Below, piece by piece: positions 6,932 to 15,563 of a stretch of DNA of 64,000 nt (the first letter of the stretch is position 1; the number at the start of each line of letters is the position of its first letter). The notes under the pieces were generated by a model. The model saw nothing but the letters and a program-made list of their open reading frames with translations, did no database searches and was not told where the DNA came from. Origin of the DNA: Chitinophaga barathri (GTDB taxonomy: Bacteria > Bacteroidota > Bacteroidia > Chitinophagales > Chitinophagaceae); the NCBI RefSeq assembly GCF_003807585.1, contig NZ_RMBX01000015.1, positions 1 to 64,000 on the forward strand, written 5' to 3'. Made by a program: the position numbers and the translations under genes.

Positions 6932-7903
6932 TCATCTACCGCCTGCATGATTCCGCGCAGGTAACATTTCCCGCTGGTGCAGCGAACGGTAAATTATCCA
7001 ATGAATAACAATACCCACCAGGAAATTCAGGATACACCAGAAGGTCATCCAGCTATTCTCCTGGTAAAACCCCGCGGCGAAAAACCAGCAAAGAAAATAC
7101 ACGTGGAACCATCCCGGCACCAGCCAGGTTACCAATGGTAAGTGTGTTCGTGTCACCGTGCCTTTTTTCATAAAACCTAATACCGCTATGGTGATAAAGA
7201 TCACAAACAAAGCCACCAGCCTGTGTGCGCTGGTAATCCCCAAAGTCCGCAGCCAGTCCGAAAGGGGGAACAGGGAAATATACAAAGCCACCTGTGAAAT
7301 GAGAATAGATAATAATGGTGTGGCAATCCTCCAGGCTTTGCGGCCTGCCCACTTTACTTTTTCCAGCAGCCGTGCAAATACGGAGTAATAAAATACTACC
7401 AGCAACCAGCCGTAGAAATTACCGTAAGGAATGCCAAACCATTGGCCGGTCAATGAGAATTGAACACCGGTGCGGTTTTCCCAGTCCCAATGCCACATGT
7501 GCAGGCGGTAAGCGACCACGTCCATACTGAGATCGATGTTTATCGCCAGCAGTGTGTCTACTGCGGCCGCGGCCCAGATGGGCATATTGAGCGCATCCGT
7601 TACCAACCTTGCCGTGTACATGATCACGGCCCATCCCATGCCAATGCAAAGCGGGATATCTTTCGGGTCGTTGCCGAACATCACCCAGAACTTTCCGTAT
7701 ACATAACCCGCACTCGCCCTCACATTCACATACTCCAGCAGCAGGCCGAAGCCCAGGCCGCCCAGCAGGTATGCCATGTGGCCGGGCCCTTTTTTCCAGG
7801 CGTGGTATATGCACAACATGAACAGGATGTACATGCACAATTCCGTAAGAGGATAACAGAAAAAGGGCGGATAGCCGTAAGGCATGCCGGCAAAGGGTTT
7901 CAT
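6932..7903 (-). CDS. CruF/DUF422-like carotenoid-pathway integral membrane protein
   Basis: A 323-residue, very hydrophobic protein with about eight membrane helices. The pattern resembles the DUF422/CruF family of carotenoid 1',2'-hydratases: a GYVYGKF turn, an aspartate pair in DLSMDVVAYR (about residues 143-152), a W-W pair just after it, and the block WFGIPYGNFYGW near residues 171-182. Such enzymes add water to the end of acyclic carotenoids. No other carotenoid gene is in the window, so the substrate is unknown. The C-terminal 130 residues add further helices. It lies 21 bases upstream of hemJ and 10 bases downstream of the MFS gene on the same strand. Confidence 0.55.
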   Translation of the reverse strand: MKPFAGMPYGYPPFFCYPLTELCMYILFMLCIYHAWKKGPGHMAYLLGGLGFGLLLEYVNVRASAGYVYGKFWVMFGNDPKDIPLCIGMGWAVIMYTARLVTDALNMPIWAAAAVDTLLAINIDLSMDVVAYRLHMWHWDWENRTGVQFSLTGQWFGIPYGNFYGWLLVVFYYSVFARLLEKVKWAGRKAWRIATPLLSILISQVALYISLFPLSDWLRTLGITSAHRLVALFVIFITIAVLGFMKKGTVTRTHLPLVTWLVPGWFHVYFLCWFFAAGFYQENSWMTFWCILNFLVGIVIHWIIYRSLHQREMLPARNHAGGR

Positions 7904-7913
7904 ACGCGAATGT

Positions 7914-9215
7914 TTATAACTGTTCTTTGTCCATATACGAATCTTTCCGGCTGTCCTTGGAAACCGTATATACGATCAGGGAAATAAAAATACAAAACGC
8001 TACATACCAATAATACCAAGGCTCATGGCCAAGGTCTTTGAACCAGAGTGCGAGATATTCCGCCGTTCCGCCAAACAGCGCGACCGTCATGGCATACGGG
8101 AAACCCACGCCCAACGCGCGGATCTCAGCGGGGAACAATTCCGCTTTCACAACTGCATTGATGGAAGTATAGCCGCTTACAATCAGCAAGGCCGCGAGTA
8201 TCAGGAAAAAAGCCGACCATGGTGAAGTAGTATGGCTGATAGCGGTGAGGATCGGTACGGTGAAAATAGTTCCGAGTATACCGAAGCCCATCAGTAAAGG
8301 TTTTCTCCCCACTTTATCCGACAACATGCCGAACAAAGGCTGCAGCAGCGCGTAGATCAGCATGAGGCAAAAAGTAATGAGCGTGGATTGTTCCGTCGTG
8401 AGTTTCACGGTATTCACGAGGAATTTCTGCATGTAAGTGGTGTAAGTATAAAACGCGAGCGTTCCTCCCATCGTGAGCCCGATTACAGTGAGCACGGCTT
8501 TCGGGTGGTTTTTGAAAAGCGCTTTTACAGAGCCGCGTTCTTTCTTTTTGATATCCACATTCACCGATTCGTGCATGTTCCGCCGGAGATACAAGGCCAC
8601 CAGCGCCAGCATGGCACCGATCACAAAAGGAATACGCCAGCCCCATTCCGCCAGTTGTTCTTTATCGAGGAAAACTTTCTGCAACAGCAATTGGATTCCC
8701 AGCGCCAGCAGCTGCCCGCCGATGAGGGTCACATATTGAAAACTGGAGAAGAAACCACGCCGGTTTGAGTCCGCTACTTCACTGAGATAAGTGGCGGAAG
8801 TACCATACTCCCCTCCCACGCTCAGCCCCTGCAGCAGTCTTGCCAGCAAAAGCAACACCGGCGCGGCCATCCCGATACTCGAATAGGACGGTGTGCAGGC
8901 GATCATAAACGATCCGAAGGACATGAGCATAACGGACAAGGTCATGGCCGTTTTGCGCCCGCGTTTATCCGCGATGCTGCCAAAGAGCCATCCGCCGATA
9001 GGCCGCATCAGGAAACCTACGGCAAAAATAGCCGCCGTGTTCAGCAGCTGGACGGTAGGATTTCCTTTGGGGAAAAATACCGGCGCGAAATATAAAGCGA
9101 ACGCCGCATAGGCATACCAGTCGTACCATTCCACCAGGTTGCCTACAGAACCGGTAAAAATGGCTTTCAGGCGCCAGGCGGTGCCGGCATTTTTAGGGAT
9201 CGTGGAAGTGGTCAT
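7914..9215 (-). CDS. MFS transporter, metabolite:proton symporter (MHS) family
   Basis: A 433-residue, 12-helix major facilitator protein. Family marks are GNLVEWYDWYAYA at the start of helix 1, the loop 2-3 motif GSIADKRGRKTAM, LSVGGEYGTSATYLSE in helix 4, and the second-half loop motif LSDKVGRKPLL. This set is typical of the MHS subfamily (KgtP, ProP, ShiA), which imports organic acids or osmolytes with protons. The substrate cannot be assigned. It is the first gene of a likely three-gene minus-strand run with the CruF-like and HemJ genes. Confidence 0.88.
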   Translation of the reverse strand: MTTSTIPKNAGTAWRLKAIFTGSVGNLVEWYDWYAYAAFALYFAPVFFPKGNPTVQLLNTAAIFAVGFLMRPIGGWLFGSIADKRGRKTAMTLSVMLMSFGSFMIACTPSYSSIGMAAPVLLLLARLLQGLSVGGEYGTSATYLSEVADSNRRGFFSSFQYVTLIGGQLLALGIQLLLQKVFLDKEQLAEWGWRIPFVIGAMLALVALYLRRNMHESVNVDIKKKERGSVKALFKNHPKAVLTVIGLTMGGTLAFYTYTTYMQKFLVNTVKLTTEQSTLITFCLMLIYALLQPLFGMLSDKVGRKPLLMGFGILGTIFTVPILTAISHTTSPWSAFFLILAALLIVSGYTSINAVVKAELFPAEIRALGVGFPYAMTVALFGGTAEYLALWFKDLGHEPWYYWYVAFCIFISLIVYTVSKDSRKDSYMDKEQL

Positions 9216-9249
9216 CCTCCAAAAATAATTAATTCCGGGTCAAGTAGGT

Positions 9250-9282
9250 TTTGCGGGCGGGTCTTAAAAAAGTATATATTCG
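9250..9282 (+). promoter_or_regulatory. Possible promoter of the 58-codon gene
   Basis: TTTG at 9250-9253 and TATATTCG at 9275-9282 are 21 bases apart, one mismatch from TANNTTTG. The start point would fall almost on the ATG at 9289, implying a leaderless or near-leaderless message. Confidence 0.35.
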
Positions 9283-9288
9283 GAAACT

Positions 9289-9465
9289 ATGGAAAACAAC
9301 AGGCAGGGAGTTAACCGCAACATCAGGATACGCATGAGCCAGATGCGGAAAACTATCCGAAGGATTCAGCAAAAGCAGCACCAGCAACAGCTTTCACTGC
9401 ATGAAAGTTTTATGAGGATTGATAGCCTTCATGAACGTTACCGGAAAATGTGGGGGATAAAGTAA
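9289..9465 (+). CDS. Small basic hypothetical protein (58 residues)
   Basis: An ATG-started frame of 58 codons lies between two oppositely arranged genes. The product is rich in Arg, Gln and Met, with a central RRIQQKQHQQQ stretch and no membrane segment, and is probably one amphipathic helix. A near-consensus promoter lies just upstream. Its stop is 14 bases before the 3' end of the convergent winged-helix gene. I recognise no family. It could be a nucleic-acid-binding microprotein or a chance frame. Confidence 0.4.
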   Translation: MENNRQGVNRNIRIRMSQMRKTIRRIQQKQHQQQLSLHESFMRIDSLHERYRKMWGIK

Positions 9466-9479
9466 CTCAACAAACAGAT

Positions 9480-10553
9480 TTACTTCTCCCACTCCAGCGG
9501 CAGTCCTATAAATTTACCAAAAGGTTTTGCGGCTTCTTTCAGGGCTTTTTGCTGTGCCGCGGTGAAAGGTTTGAACGGGGTGTATTCCATCCCGATGATA
9601 TTTTTTTTGATATTCCTCCGCCAGGTGCCGGCCACCTTTCTGTTTAGCAGGATGATGTAAGGCAGCAACCCGTTGGGCGTGGACATGGGTTTGGAAAATT
9701 CTTTATCCAGCATGAGCCCTTTATCTTTGAAGCCCATGTAATATTCGTCGAAGCCGGAAAGGAGTTTGATGCCAGTGGCGGGTTTGCCGGGTTTTATATC
9801 CGGGAGCATCCAGTATTCCTGGTCCTGTACAGTTACGGAATGCAGGGATTTCCCATGGGAAAGGAAAGCAGCTTTGCAGGCCGTGACCGGGTGACCACTC
9901 CACCAGGAAAAATCCTGTGCGGTGGCAGGCCCATGACCGGTGATAAATCTGAGCGCCAGCCGGCTTAACGCTTCCTGTTGCGGGATCTTTTTACCGGCAG
10001 GCACATAATCATCCAGCAGGGCGTATGTAAATTCTTTGCCGCGGCGTTTTCCGAAACACAGTACCTGGTCCATTCCCGCGCGATACAGCATGTGATTGAG
10101 ACGTTGCGATTCGCAGTTTATCTTTTTCTTTTCCAGCAAAAGTTTCAGCTCATCCCTTGTCAACTCTTTCCCTCCCGTCAAAGCATCGCGGATAATGGTG
10201 GTACTTTTCAACAGTGTTTTTTCATCCAGCTCCAGCTTACGGTTAAGGCTGGCGCTGGTGGATACAAAACGGTCGCGTGTAAGCGCGATGAGCCACCGGG
10301 CGTCTTCCGGGTGCACGATGTGTATAGTACTTCGTACGCTATACGTCCTGATAAGTGATTTATCCGCAAAGGCCGCATCCGCCATTTCATCCGTGAAGCC
10401 TGGCATACGCAGGCCCATTGCCCATTTGGCGGCCGCGTAATCCTGCGCCTGCATGGCACATAGGTGGCTGGCCAGCCCGGGAGCCTTACCTGTAAAAGGT
10501 TTCGTGATATATTGTTGCTCCAGGCGGAGCTGAAGGATGTCAGCGATAGTCAT
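9480..10553 (-). CDS. Winged-helix DNA-binding domain protein (HTH_42/AlkZ-like)
   Basis: A 357-residue protein resembling the HTH_42 family (PF06224), which includes the DNA glycosylases AlkZ and YcaQ. Family-like blocks are LCAMQAQDYAAAKWAMGLR near the N-terminus, RSTIHIVHPEDARWL, a central GHGPATAQDFSWWSG and LLSGFDEYYMGFKD toward the C-terminus. I start at the ATG at 10553 because the family begins with this segment (MTIADILQLRL); the upstream extension would overlap the divergent gene. Glycosylase activity is possible but the exact role is uncertain. The next gene starts 29 bases away on the other strand. Confidence 0.75.
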   Translation of the reverse strand: MTIADILQLRLEQQYITKPFTGKAPGLASHLCAMQAQDYAAAKWAMGLRMPGFTDEMADAAFADKSLIRTYSVRSTIHIVHPEDARWLIALTRDRFVSTSASLNRKLELDEKTLLKSTTIIRDALTGGKELTRDELKLLLEKKKINCESQRLNHMLYRAGMDQVLCFGKRRGKEFTYALLDDYVPAGKKIPQQEALSRLALRFITGHGPATAQDFSWWSGHPVTACKAAFLSHGKSLHSVTVQDQEYWMLPDIKPGKPATGIKLLSGFDEYYMGFKDKGLMLDKEFSKPMSTPNGLLPYIILLNRKVAGTWRRNIKKNIIGMEYTPFKPFTAAQQKALKEAAKPFGKFIGLPLEWEK

Positions 10554-10582
10554 ACCCTTCGAAATTATATTTATTTTAGTGT

Positions 10583-11848
10583 ATGCGGAAATTGATAATT
10601 GTTTGTACCTGGATGATGGGATTGTTCCTGACAGCATCGGCCCGGCAGAACCCGTTCACCGGCACCTGGAAAATGAGCAGCAAACCATGGCCCCATATCC
10701 CGGCTACCATTATGGAACTGGAAATTGGGGAACCGTCGAACGGCGTATTGTTTCCCGCGAAGCTCAACATCCGGTACAGCATCTTCTCCGCCTCCTATAA
10801 AGTATTGCTGGTAAAAAAGAATGAACGCCAGCTGGGCATCGGCAGGAACAAAGTACCATTGAGCGAAGTGCCCTTCCGGCTGGGCATCTGGCTCATGTAC
10901 CTGAACGGTACGCTGGACCTGAAAGGGAAAAACCTGGAGCTGAACAGGATGTGGATAGACAACTTTGGCATCTGGATGAAAGGCCTTTACGACGATGACG
11001 AAATTTATGTCAATACAAAAGTGACCCTCCGCGATATGCTCTACCGCGATTCCCTCACTTTTCACAAAACGGCCAATACACCCTGGAAAGACACTGCTGT
11101 GCAGGAAATACTGCATCCTGAGAACGGGGACATTTTTTACGGGATGTATGACAAGATCATTTCGCATGAAAGGTCCGTCGTGCTGCAGATCAACGACCAG
11201 GAGACGCTGGACAAAGACACGGTAACGCTTGTGCACAACGGGAAGCGGCTGCTGGATAAAGCGGAAGTAAATGAAGATAACCGCCGCCAGCATATTATGC
11301 TGGACACCGGCATGAACATCCTCGCGTTTTTCGCGGACAACTACGGCCGGCTACCGCCCAACACGGGCCGGCTTTACATGGGCATCGACAAAAACGAATA
11401 TTCACTGGACTTTACTTACAGGGCCAACGCATTCGCCACGTTTATGGTGGCGCAGGTAGTATATGAGCCCGGTAAAAAAGATTCGGCCACAGCAACCATA
11501 GCAGAGAACACCCGGAAAACCGAGCCCCTTGGCGCTTTCGGGGTAAACGAAAAAAATCTCACGCTCGAACTATGGGACGGGCAGGTGGAAGATGGGGACA
11601 GCGTTACCCTCCGCCTGAACGGAACGCTTATCCAGTCCGGCTTCCCGGTGAAACAAAAATTGTCGCGGGTACCGGTGGAGCTGAAGCCGGGAGAAAATAT
11701 CCTGGTGTTTATCGCGGATAACCTTGGCAGCATCCCGCCCAATACCGCAGAGTTGCGCATCAGGTACGGCGGGCAAACGAAAAGTTTCGGGCTGAACACC
11801 GATATGAAACGGAATAACGAAATCAGGATCACCTATGTGCCCAAATAA
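10583..11848 (+). CDS. Secreted hypothetical protein with two tandem repeats
   Basis: A 421-residue protein with a signal peptide (residues 1-20, ending TASARQ). The N-terminal 190 residues have no recognised family. Two homologous repeats follow, at about residues 200-278 and 325-405. Each carries DxDxVTLxxNG, then a long strand, then GxNILxFxADNxGxxPPNTxxL. The repeats look like small beta-sandwich units for the periplasm or cell surface. The gene is divergent from the winged-helix gene with only 29 bases between. Its function is unknown. Confidence 0.75.
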   Translation: MRKLIIVCTWMMGLFLTASARQNPFTGTWKMSSKPWPHIPATIMELEIGEPSNGVLFPAKLNIRYSIFSASYKVLLVKKNERQLGIGRNKVPLSEVPFRLGIWLMYLNGTLDLKGKNLELNRMWIDNFGIWMKGLYDDDEIYVNTKVTLRDMLYRDSLTFHKTANTPWKDTAVQEILHPENGDIFYGMYDKIISHERSVVLQINDQETLDKDTVTLVHNGKRLLDKAEVNEDNRRQHIMLDTGMNILAFFADNYGRLPPNTGRLYMGIDKNEYSLDFTYRANAFATFMVAQVVYEPGKKDSATATIAENTRKTEPLGAFGVNEKNLTLELWDGQVEDGDSVTLRLNGTLIQSGFPVKQKLSRVPVELKPGENILVFIADNLGSIPPNTAELRIRYGGQTKSFGLNTDMKRNNEIRITYVPK

Positions 11849-11857
11849 AAATGGGTT

Positions 11858-11886
11858 GGTTTTGCAGACAGGTTATCTGCAAAACC
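11858..11886. terminator. 11-bp inverted repeat between convergent genes
   Basis: GGTTTTGCAGA (11858-11868) pairs perfectly with TCTGCAAAACC (11876-11886) around a 7-base loop. No T run follows on either strand, so it is a hairpin but not a canonical terminator. It separates two convergent genes. Confidence 0.4.
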
Positions 11887-11903
11887 GTTGAAACAAAGGA
11901 TGA

Positions 11904-12257
11904 TCAGATAACGTCGTTGTCCTGCACCAGTTTGGTTTCGAGACAATCAGTAATATCGAAGAAGAAATTTTCGTAGCGGTAGGAAATGTGATCCTCGCTC
12001 ACTTCGCGGGTTTTGATCACAAGTTTGTCGATGGTACGGTCCTGGTGTTCAATCAGGTTTTGTTTGTGCACCTCCCAGGGCAGCCCGCGGGATTTCCAGA
12101 TCAGCTCGAGGACATGATACTGTACTTCCACAAACAGGGCGCACCCGGTAATGGATATAATAATGGGCTCGTCGATGGTTTCACCAGAGCCGCCGCTGAT
12201 GGGCAGGCTTACGTTGAACAGGGCAGACAGGCGCTCCCTTAAGGATTTGTGTTTCAT
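11904..12257 (-). CDS. Hypothetical protein (117 residues)
   Basis: A soluble acidic protein with no signal peptide or membrane segment. Features are a short hydrophobic strand (IIISITGCALFVEVQY), a mid-region WKSRGLPWEVHKQNL and a tyrosine-rich ISYRYENFFFDIT near the C-terminus. I do not recognise a family. Codon use resembles its neighbours, so it is probably a genuine gene. It stands alone between a convergent gene and the LuxR-type regulator upstream. Confidence 0.6.
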   Translation of the reverse strand: MKHKSLRERLSALFNVSLPISGGSGETIDEPIIISITGCALFVEVQYHVLELIWKSRGLPWEVHKQNLIEHQDRTIDKLVIKTREVSEDHISYRYENFFFDITDCLETKLVQDNDVI

Positions 12258-12394
12258 GGGATTGGGTTATAAGTGCCTAAGCATGGAATTATTCGATGGT
12301 GCAAATATGGCGGGTTGAATGATAAATTTGGGTTAAGCAGGCCCTACAAACAGTCTACACTACAGCATATTTTTTATAATCAATTGATATTCAA

Positions 12395-13117
12395 TCAAAT
12401 TATTTGCCGGATGTAGACATCCAGGGAATCATCTTTCCCCAGTCCGAACTTCTGTTTAAGCCGGTATTTGGTCATTTGAATGCTGCGGGGCTCTATGTTC
12501 AGCAAAGAAGCGATTTGCTTATTGGAGAGTTTCATGTAAATGAGGGCGCAATACTTTTCGTCCAGCGGGGTTAATTTCTGCACGGCTTTTTCATGCAGGG
12601 AGGTATAAAAACCGGGGTGGATATTTTTGAGCGAAGCCCGGTATTCTTTAAAATCATCATCCACCTGCTGTTCCTTATGAATGAGTTTGTCCATATTGAG
12701 GCCGGGCTGATGTAGTTTTTCGCGGAGGGCCTGAAGGATGTCGTTTTTCCTTTCCAGCTGAAGGGCAGAGGCCATTACTTCTTTCTGAAGCTGCTCCAGC
12801 CGTGCGGTGACACGGGCCGTTTCTTCTTCCAGGACAAATATTTTCTCCGCCTGTGCCGCGGTTTGCTCTTCGTATAGCCTGCTGCGTAACTCGGCCTGAT
12901 CCAGGTCATGGGAGAGGTTATGGTTGTTTTTTTCGAGCAGGATTATTTGGAGGCGGGCGGTTTCTTTTTCCTGGAGTAGCCGTCGTTCTTTTTGTTCTAC
13001 ATATTTTTTGCTATAATAAAAAGACCTGATGAGAAATGCTACACCGAGAATGGTAAGTATGGCAATGCCGCCGTATAAGGCTATCAACAGCAGCGTCAGG
13101 TTTGTAAGCGGCATCAT
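12395..13117 (-). CDS. Membrane-anchored coiled-coil protein with C-terminal LuxR-type HTH
   Basis: A protein of about 240 residues. It has an N-terminal membrane helix (LTLLLIALYGGIAILTILGVAFLIRS) and a long coiled coil (about residues 40-150) rich in Glu, Gln and Leu. A C-terminal helix-turn-helix follows, with LTPLDEKYCALIYMKLSNKQIASLLNIEP before the recognition segment. Bacteroidota often have this tail behind TPR repeats; here the TPRs are absent. I place the start at the ATG at 13117, or one codon later; an upstream in-frame start at 13159 would add 14 unlikely residues. Signal and targets are unknown. Confidence 0.75.
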   Translation of the reverse strand: MMPLTNLTLLLIALYGGIAILTILGVAFLIRSFYYSKKYVEQKERRLLQEKETARLQIILLEKNNHNLSHDLDQAELRSRLYEEQTAAQAEKIFVLEEETARVTARLEQLQKEVMASALQLERKNDILQALREKLHQPGLNMDKLIHKEQQVDDDFKEYRASLKNIHPGFYTSLHEKAVQKLTPLDEKYCALIYMKLSNKQIASLLNIEPRSIQMTKYRLKQKFGLGKDDSLDVYIRQII

Positions 13118-13322
13118 TTTTCGTTTTGCATCCTCACCGCCGCTGCCACAGACAATCAACTTCGGATTTATCCAGGAACGATAACGGGCATACGAAAACC
13201 CGGGTGAAGAAGTCGTAATGTGGCGATCTTACAAAATAACATTATTTATAAATTTCCGCGAAATAAAGCCAGTTGAGGGAGAACGAAATAGGAACGGAAG
13301 GGTGCCGGGGAATGCCATTAAC

Positions 13323-13354
13323 AAAAAAAGGGCGTACCTGGATAGATACGCCCT
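13323..13354 (-). terminator. Rho-independent terminator of the oxidoreductase operon
   Basis: AGGGCGTA (13329-13336) pairs with TACGCCCT (13347-13354). On the minus strand the hairpin is followed by a run of seven T (complement of 13323-13329). It is 18 bases past the stop of the gene ending at 13372. Confidence 0.85.
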
Positions 13355-13371
13355 GTTCCCTTCCGCCAGAG

Positions 13372-14781
13372 TTAAGCAAGGATGTAGGGCCATCGTTGTG
13401 GCCGGCTTAACAAAAGATTTGCTTCATCATCATTTTTAAAACGTTCCAGCACCGGGTCCCAGTGGAGCTTGCGCTTCAGCTTCATGCCCGCATGGTTCAG
13501 CAGGCATACGGTGCAGGCGCGGTGCCCCACTTCTATCGGTGTGATGGGCGGGATGCGGCTCACGATGGACTCGAGCCAGTTTCCATGATGATCTTTGCTG
13601 TCCACCAGTCTTATTTCGTTCTCCCCGATTACGGAGGTTAATATTTTCGGGTCGCTGGCATCCAGGGCTTTGCTGTTTTTGGCTGCCTGGGTAGGATCGT
13701 TTGCCGTAGCGGAATAATTTCCGCGGGAAACAAAGATCCAGCCTTCGGAGCCAACGAACTTCACGCCATTCGGGAAACTGTTGCTGGCCAATACTTTTAC
13801 GCCGTTGGCATAAATGTTCTCTGATTTGAAGGGGCCGTGTACATCCCAGAGGTTGCCTGCTTTGGGAAATTCCGCTTCAGCTGTGATTTCTATCGGGCCG
13901 GTGTATTCGGTCCCCATGCCCCAGTTCACGATATCAAAGTGATGCGCCCCCCAGCCGGTAATCATGCCTGCGCCAAACTGCTCGCAGCGGAGCCAGCCCG
14001 GGCGGGAAAAATCATTGAGCGGATGTACCCTCTTGAGGGTATACGGCGCTACCGGCGTTTCGCCCAGCCATTTTTCATAATTGAGCGAAGCGGGAACGGG
14101 CATGTCATGCTCCACGGTGCTTTCCGCCGGGTTGTCTATCGGAAGGCCCACGTAAATAGTATGCAGCTTGCCGATGCGCCCGTTGCGTACCAGCTCGCAG
14201 GCTCTTTTGAACTGCGGCATGGAACGCTGCTGGCTGCCGATCTGGAGAATGCGCCCGGACTTGTGTACTTCATTGCTGAGGAACCGTCCTTCCGCAATAG
14301 TGAGCGAAGCTGGTTTCTGCATGTACACATCTTTCCCGGCGCGCACGGCGGCAACGGCCGGCATTACGTGCCAGTGGTCCGGCGTACTGATGATCACTGC
14401 GTCGATATCTTTGTTCGCCAACAGGTCTTCGTAATTTTCATACGTTTTTACCGCGTCCGAAGCCTGGCCGGTTTTTTTGGTATAATACTCGTTCACGAGT
14501 TTCCGGGCGGATTCAACACGGTTTTTATCCAGGTCACAAACAGCAAGAATCCTGGCCTGGTCGTGCTTCCACACGCCGGGCATGTCATGTTCACGCGAAA
14601 TGCGGCCGTTGCCGATGGCGCCGATATTGATGCGGTTGCTGGGCGCCATGGGCCCTTTTATAACGTGAGCGGGCACAATGGTGGGTAAATTCGTAAGCGC
14701 CAGTGTGCCTACGGCGCCTTTGATGGAATTTTTCAGGAATTTCCTCCGGGACGATTCCTGGCCAGTTTTCTTGGAATGCAT
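13372..14781 (-). CDS. Tat-exported Gfo/Idh/MocA-family oxidoreductase
   Basis: A 469-residue NAD(P)-dependent sugar dehydrogenase family protein. It starts with a twin-arginine signal: SSRRKFLKN at about residues 11-19, then a hydrophobic stretch with GAVGTLALTNLPTIVPA. The nucleotide fold follows (INIGAIGNGRISREHDMPG), with the family block ISTPDHWHVMPAVAAVRAGKDVYMQKPASLT near 130-160. Tat export fits folding with cofactor before secretion. It is the last gene of a four-gene minus-strand operon (ThuA, oxidoreductase, SDR, this gene). It probably oxidises a sugar or sugar derivative taken in by the divergent SusCD pair; the substrate is unknown. Confidence 0.9.
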   Translation of the reverse strand: MHSKKTGQESSRRKFLKNSIKGAVGTLALTNLPTIVPAHVIKGPMAPSNRINIGAIGNGRISREHDMPGVWKHDQARILAVCDLDKNRVESARKLVNEYYTKKTGQASDAVKTYENYEDLLANKDIDAVIISTPDHWHVMPAVAAVRAGKDVYMQKPASLTIAEGRFLSNEVHKSGRILQIGSQQRSMPQFKRACELVRNGRIGKLHTIYVGLPIDNPAESTVEHDMPVPASLNYEKWLGETPVAPYTLKRVHPLNDFSRPGWLRCEQFGAGMITGWGAHHFDIVNWGMGTEYTGPIEITAEAEFPKAGNLWDVHGPFKSENIYANGVKVLASNSFPNGVKFVGSEGWIFVSRGNYSATANDPTQAAKNSKALDASDPKILTSVIGENEIRLVDSKDHHGNWLESIVSRIPPITPIEVGHRACTVCLLNHAGMKLKRKLHWDPVLERFKNDDEANLLLSRPQRWPYILA

Positions 14782-14802
14782 GTGGAATATGGATTTAGAT
14801 TT

Positions 14803-15558
14803 TTAAAAACCAATAGAATTGCCGCCGTCTACCGCAAGGCTCGCGCCTGTGATAAAACCGGCAGCGTCTGAGGCAAGGAAAACCGCGGCGAGGCCAACGT
14901 CTTCAGGTTTACCAAGTTTTTGCATGGGCGTTCTGCCCAGTACTTTGGACTTCCGTTCAGGGTCGTTGTTCAGCGCTTTGGCGGACATTTCCGTTTCGAT
15001 AAAACCCGGCGCAATGCAGTTGATGCGGATGCCGGAGGGTGACCATTCCACCGCCAATGCTTTGGTCATACCTTCTATGGCGGACTTTGCGGCGGTGTAC
15101 GCAATCACCTTGGGAATACCGTAACGGCTGGCCATGGAGCTCACCATTACGATGCTTCCTTTTTTTCGAGGGATCATTTTGCGGGCCACTTCCCGGGAAA
15201 GGGCAAACACCGCGGACTGGTTCGTGCGTACCACGTTCTCAAACTCCGCGTCCGATACATCGAGCGCATCTTTTTTGAGATGGATGCCCGCATTGTTCAC
15301 CAGTACGTCCAGCGGGCCGTACTCCTGCTCGATGCGCTCCACCAGCGCCGGTATGTTTTCCAGCGCGGAAAGGTCCGCGGTGATAAACGAGGCCTGCGGC
15401 CCCAGCTTTTCCACAGCTTCCTGCAACACATTTTCCCGGCGGCCGGCAATGATCACCCTGGCGCCGAAGCGGATGAAGGTGCAGGCCATGGAAAGGCCCA
15501 GGCCCGAACCGCCCCCGGTAACCAGTACCAGTTTGCCTGACAGATTGAACTCGTTCAT
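14803..15558 (-). CDS. Short-chain dehydrogenase/reductase (SDR)
   Basis: A 251-residue classical SDR. The cofactor motif TGGGSGLG is at residues 14-21, NNAG at 88-91, the catalytic serine in MVSSMAS at 140-141, and YxxxK as Y154 and K158. The C-terminal DGGNSIGF is typical of gluconate 5-dehydrogenase and 3-oxoacyl reductase-like SDRs. I start at the ATG at 15558; an upstream frame overlaps the preceding gene. The gap to that gene is five bases, so they are co-transcribed. In this context a sugar or sugar-acid substrate is the best guess. The protein is cytoplasmic, unlike its exported neighbours. Confidence 0.9.
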   Translation of the reverse strand: MNEFNLSGKLVLVTGGGSGLGLSMACTFIRFGARVIIAGRRENVLQEAVEKLGPQASFITADLSALENIPALVERIEQEYGPLDVLVNNAGIHLKKDALDVSDAEFENVVRTNQSAVFALSREVARKMIPRKKGSIVMVSSMASRYGIPKVIAYTAAKSAIEGMTKALAVEWSPSGIRINCIAPGFIETEMSAKALNNDPERKSKVLGRTPMQKLGKPEDVGLAAVFLASDAAGFITGASLAVDGGNSIGF

Positions 15559-15563
15559 GTTCG

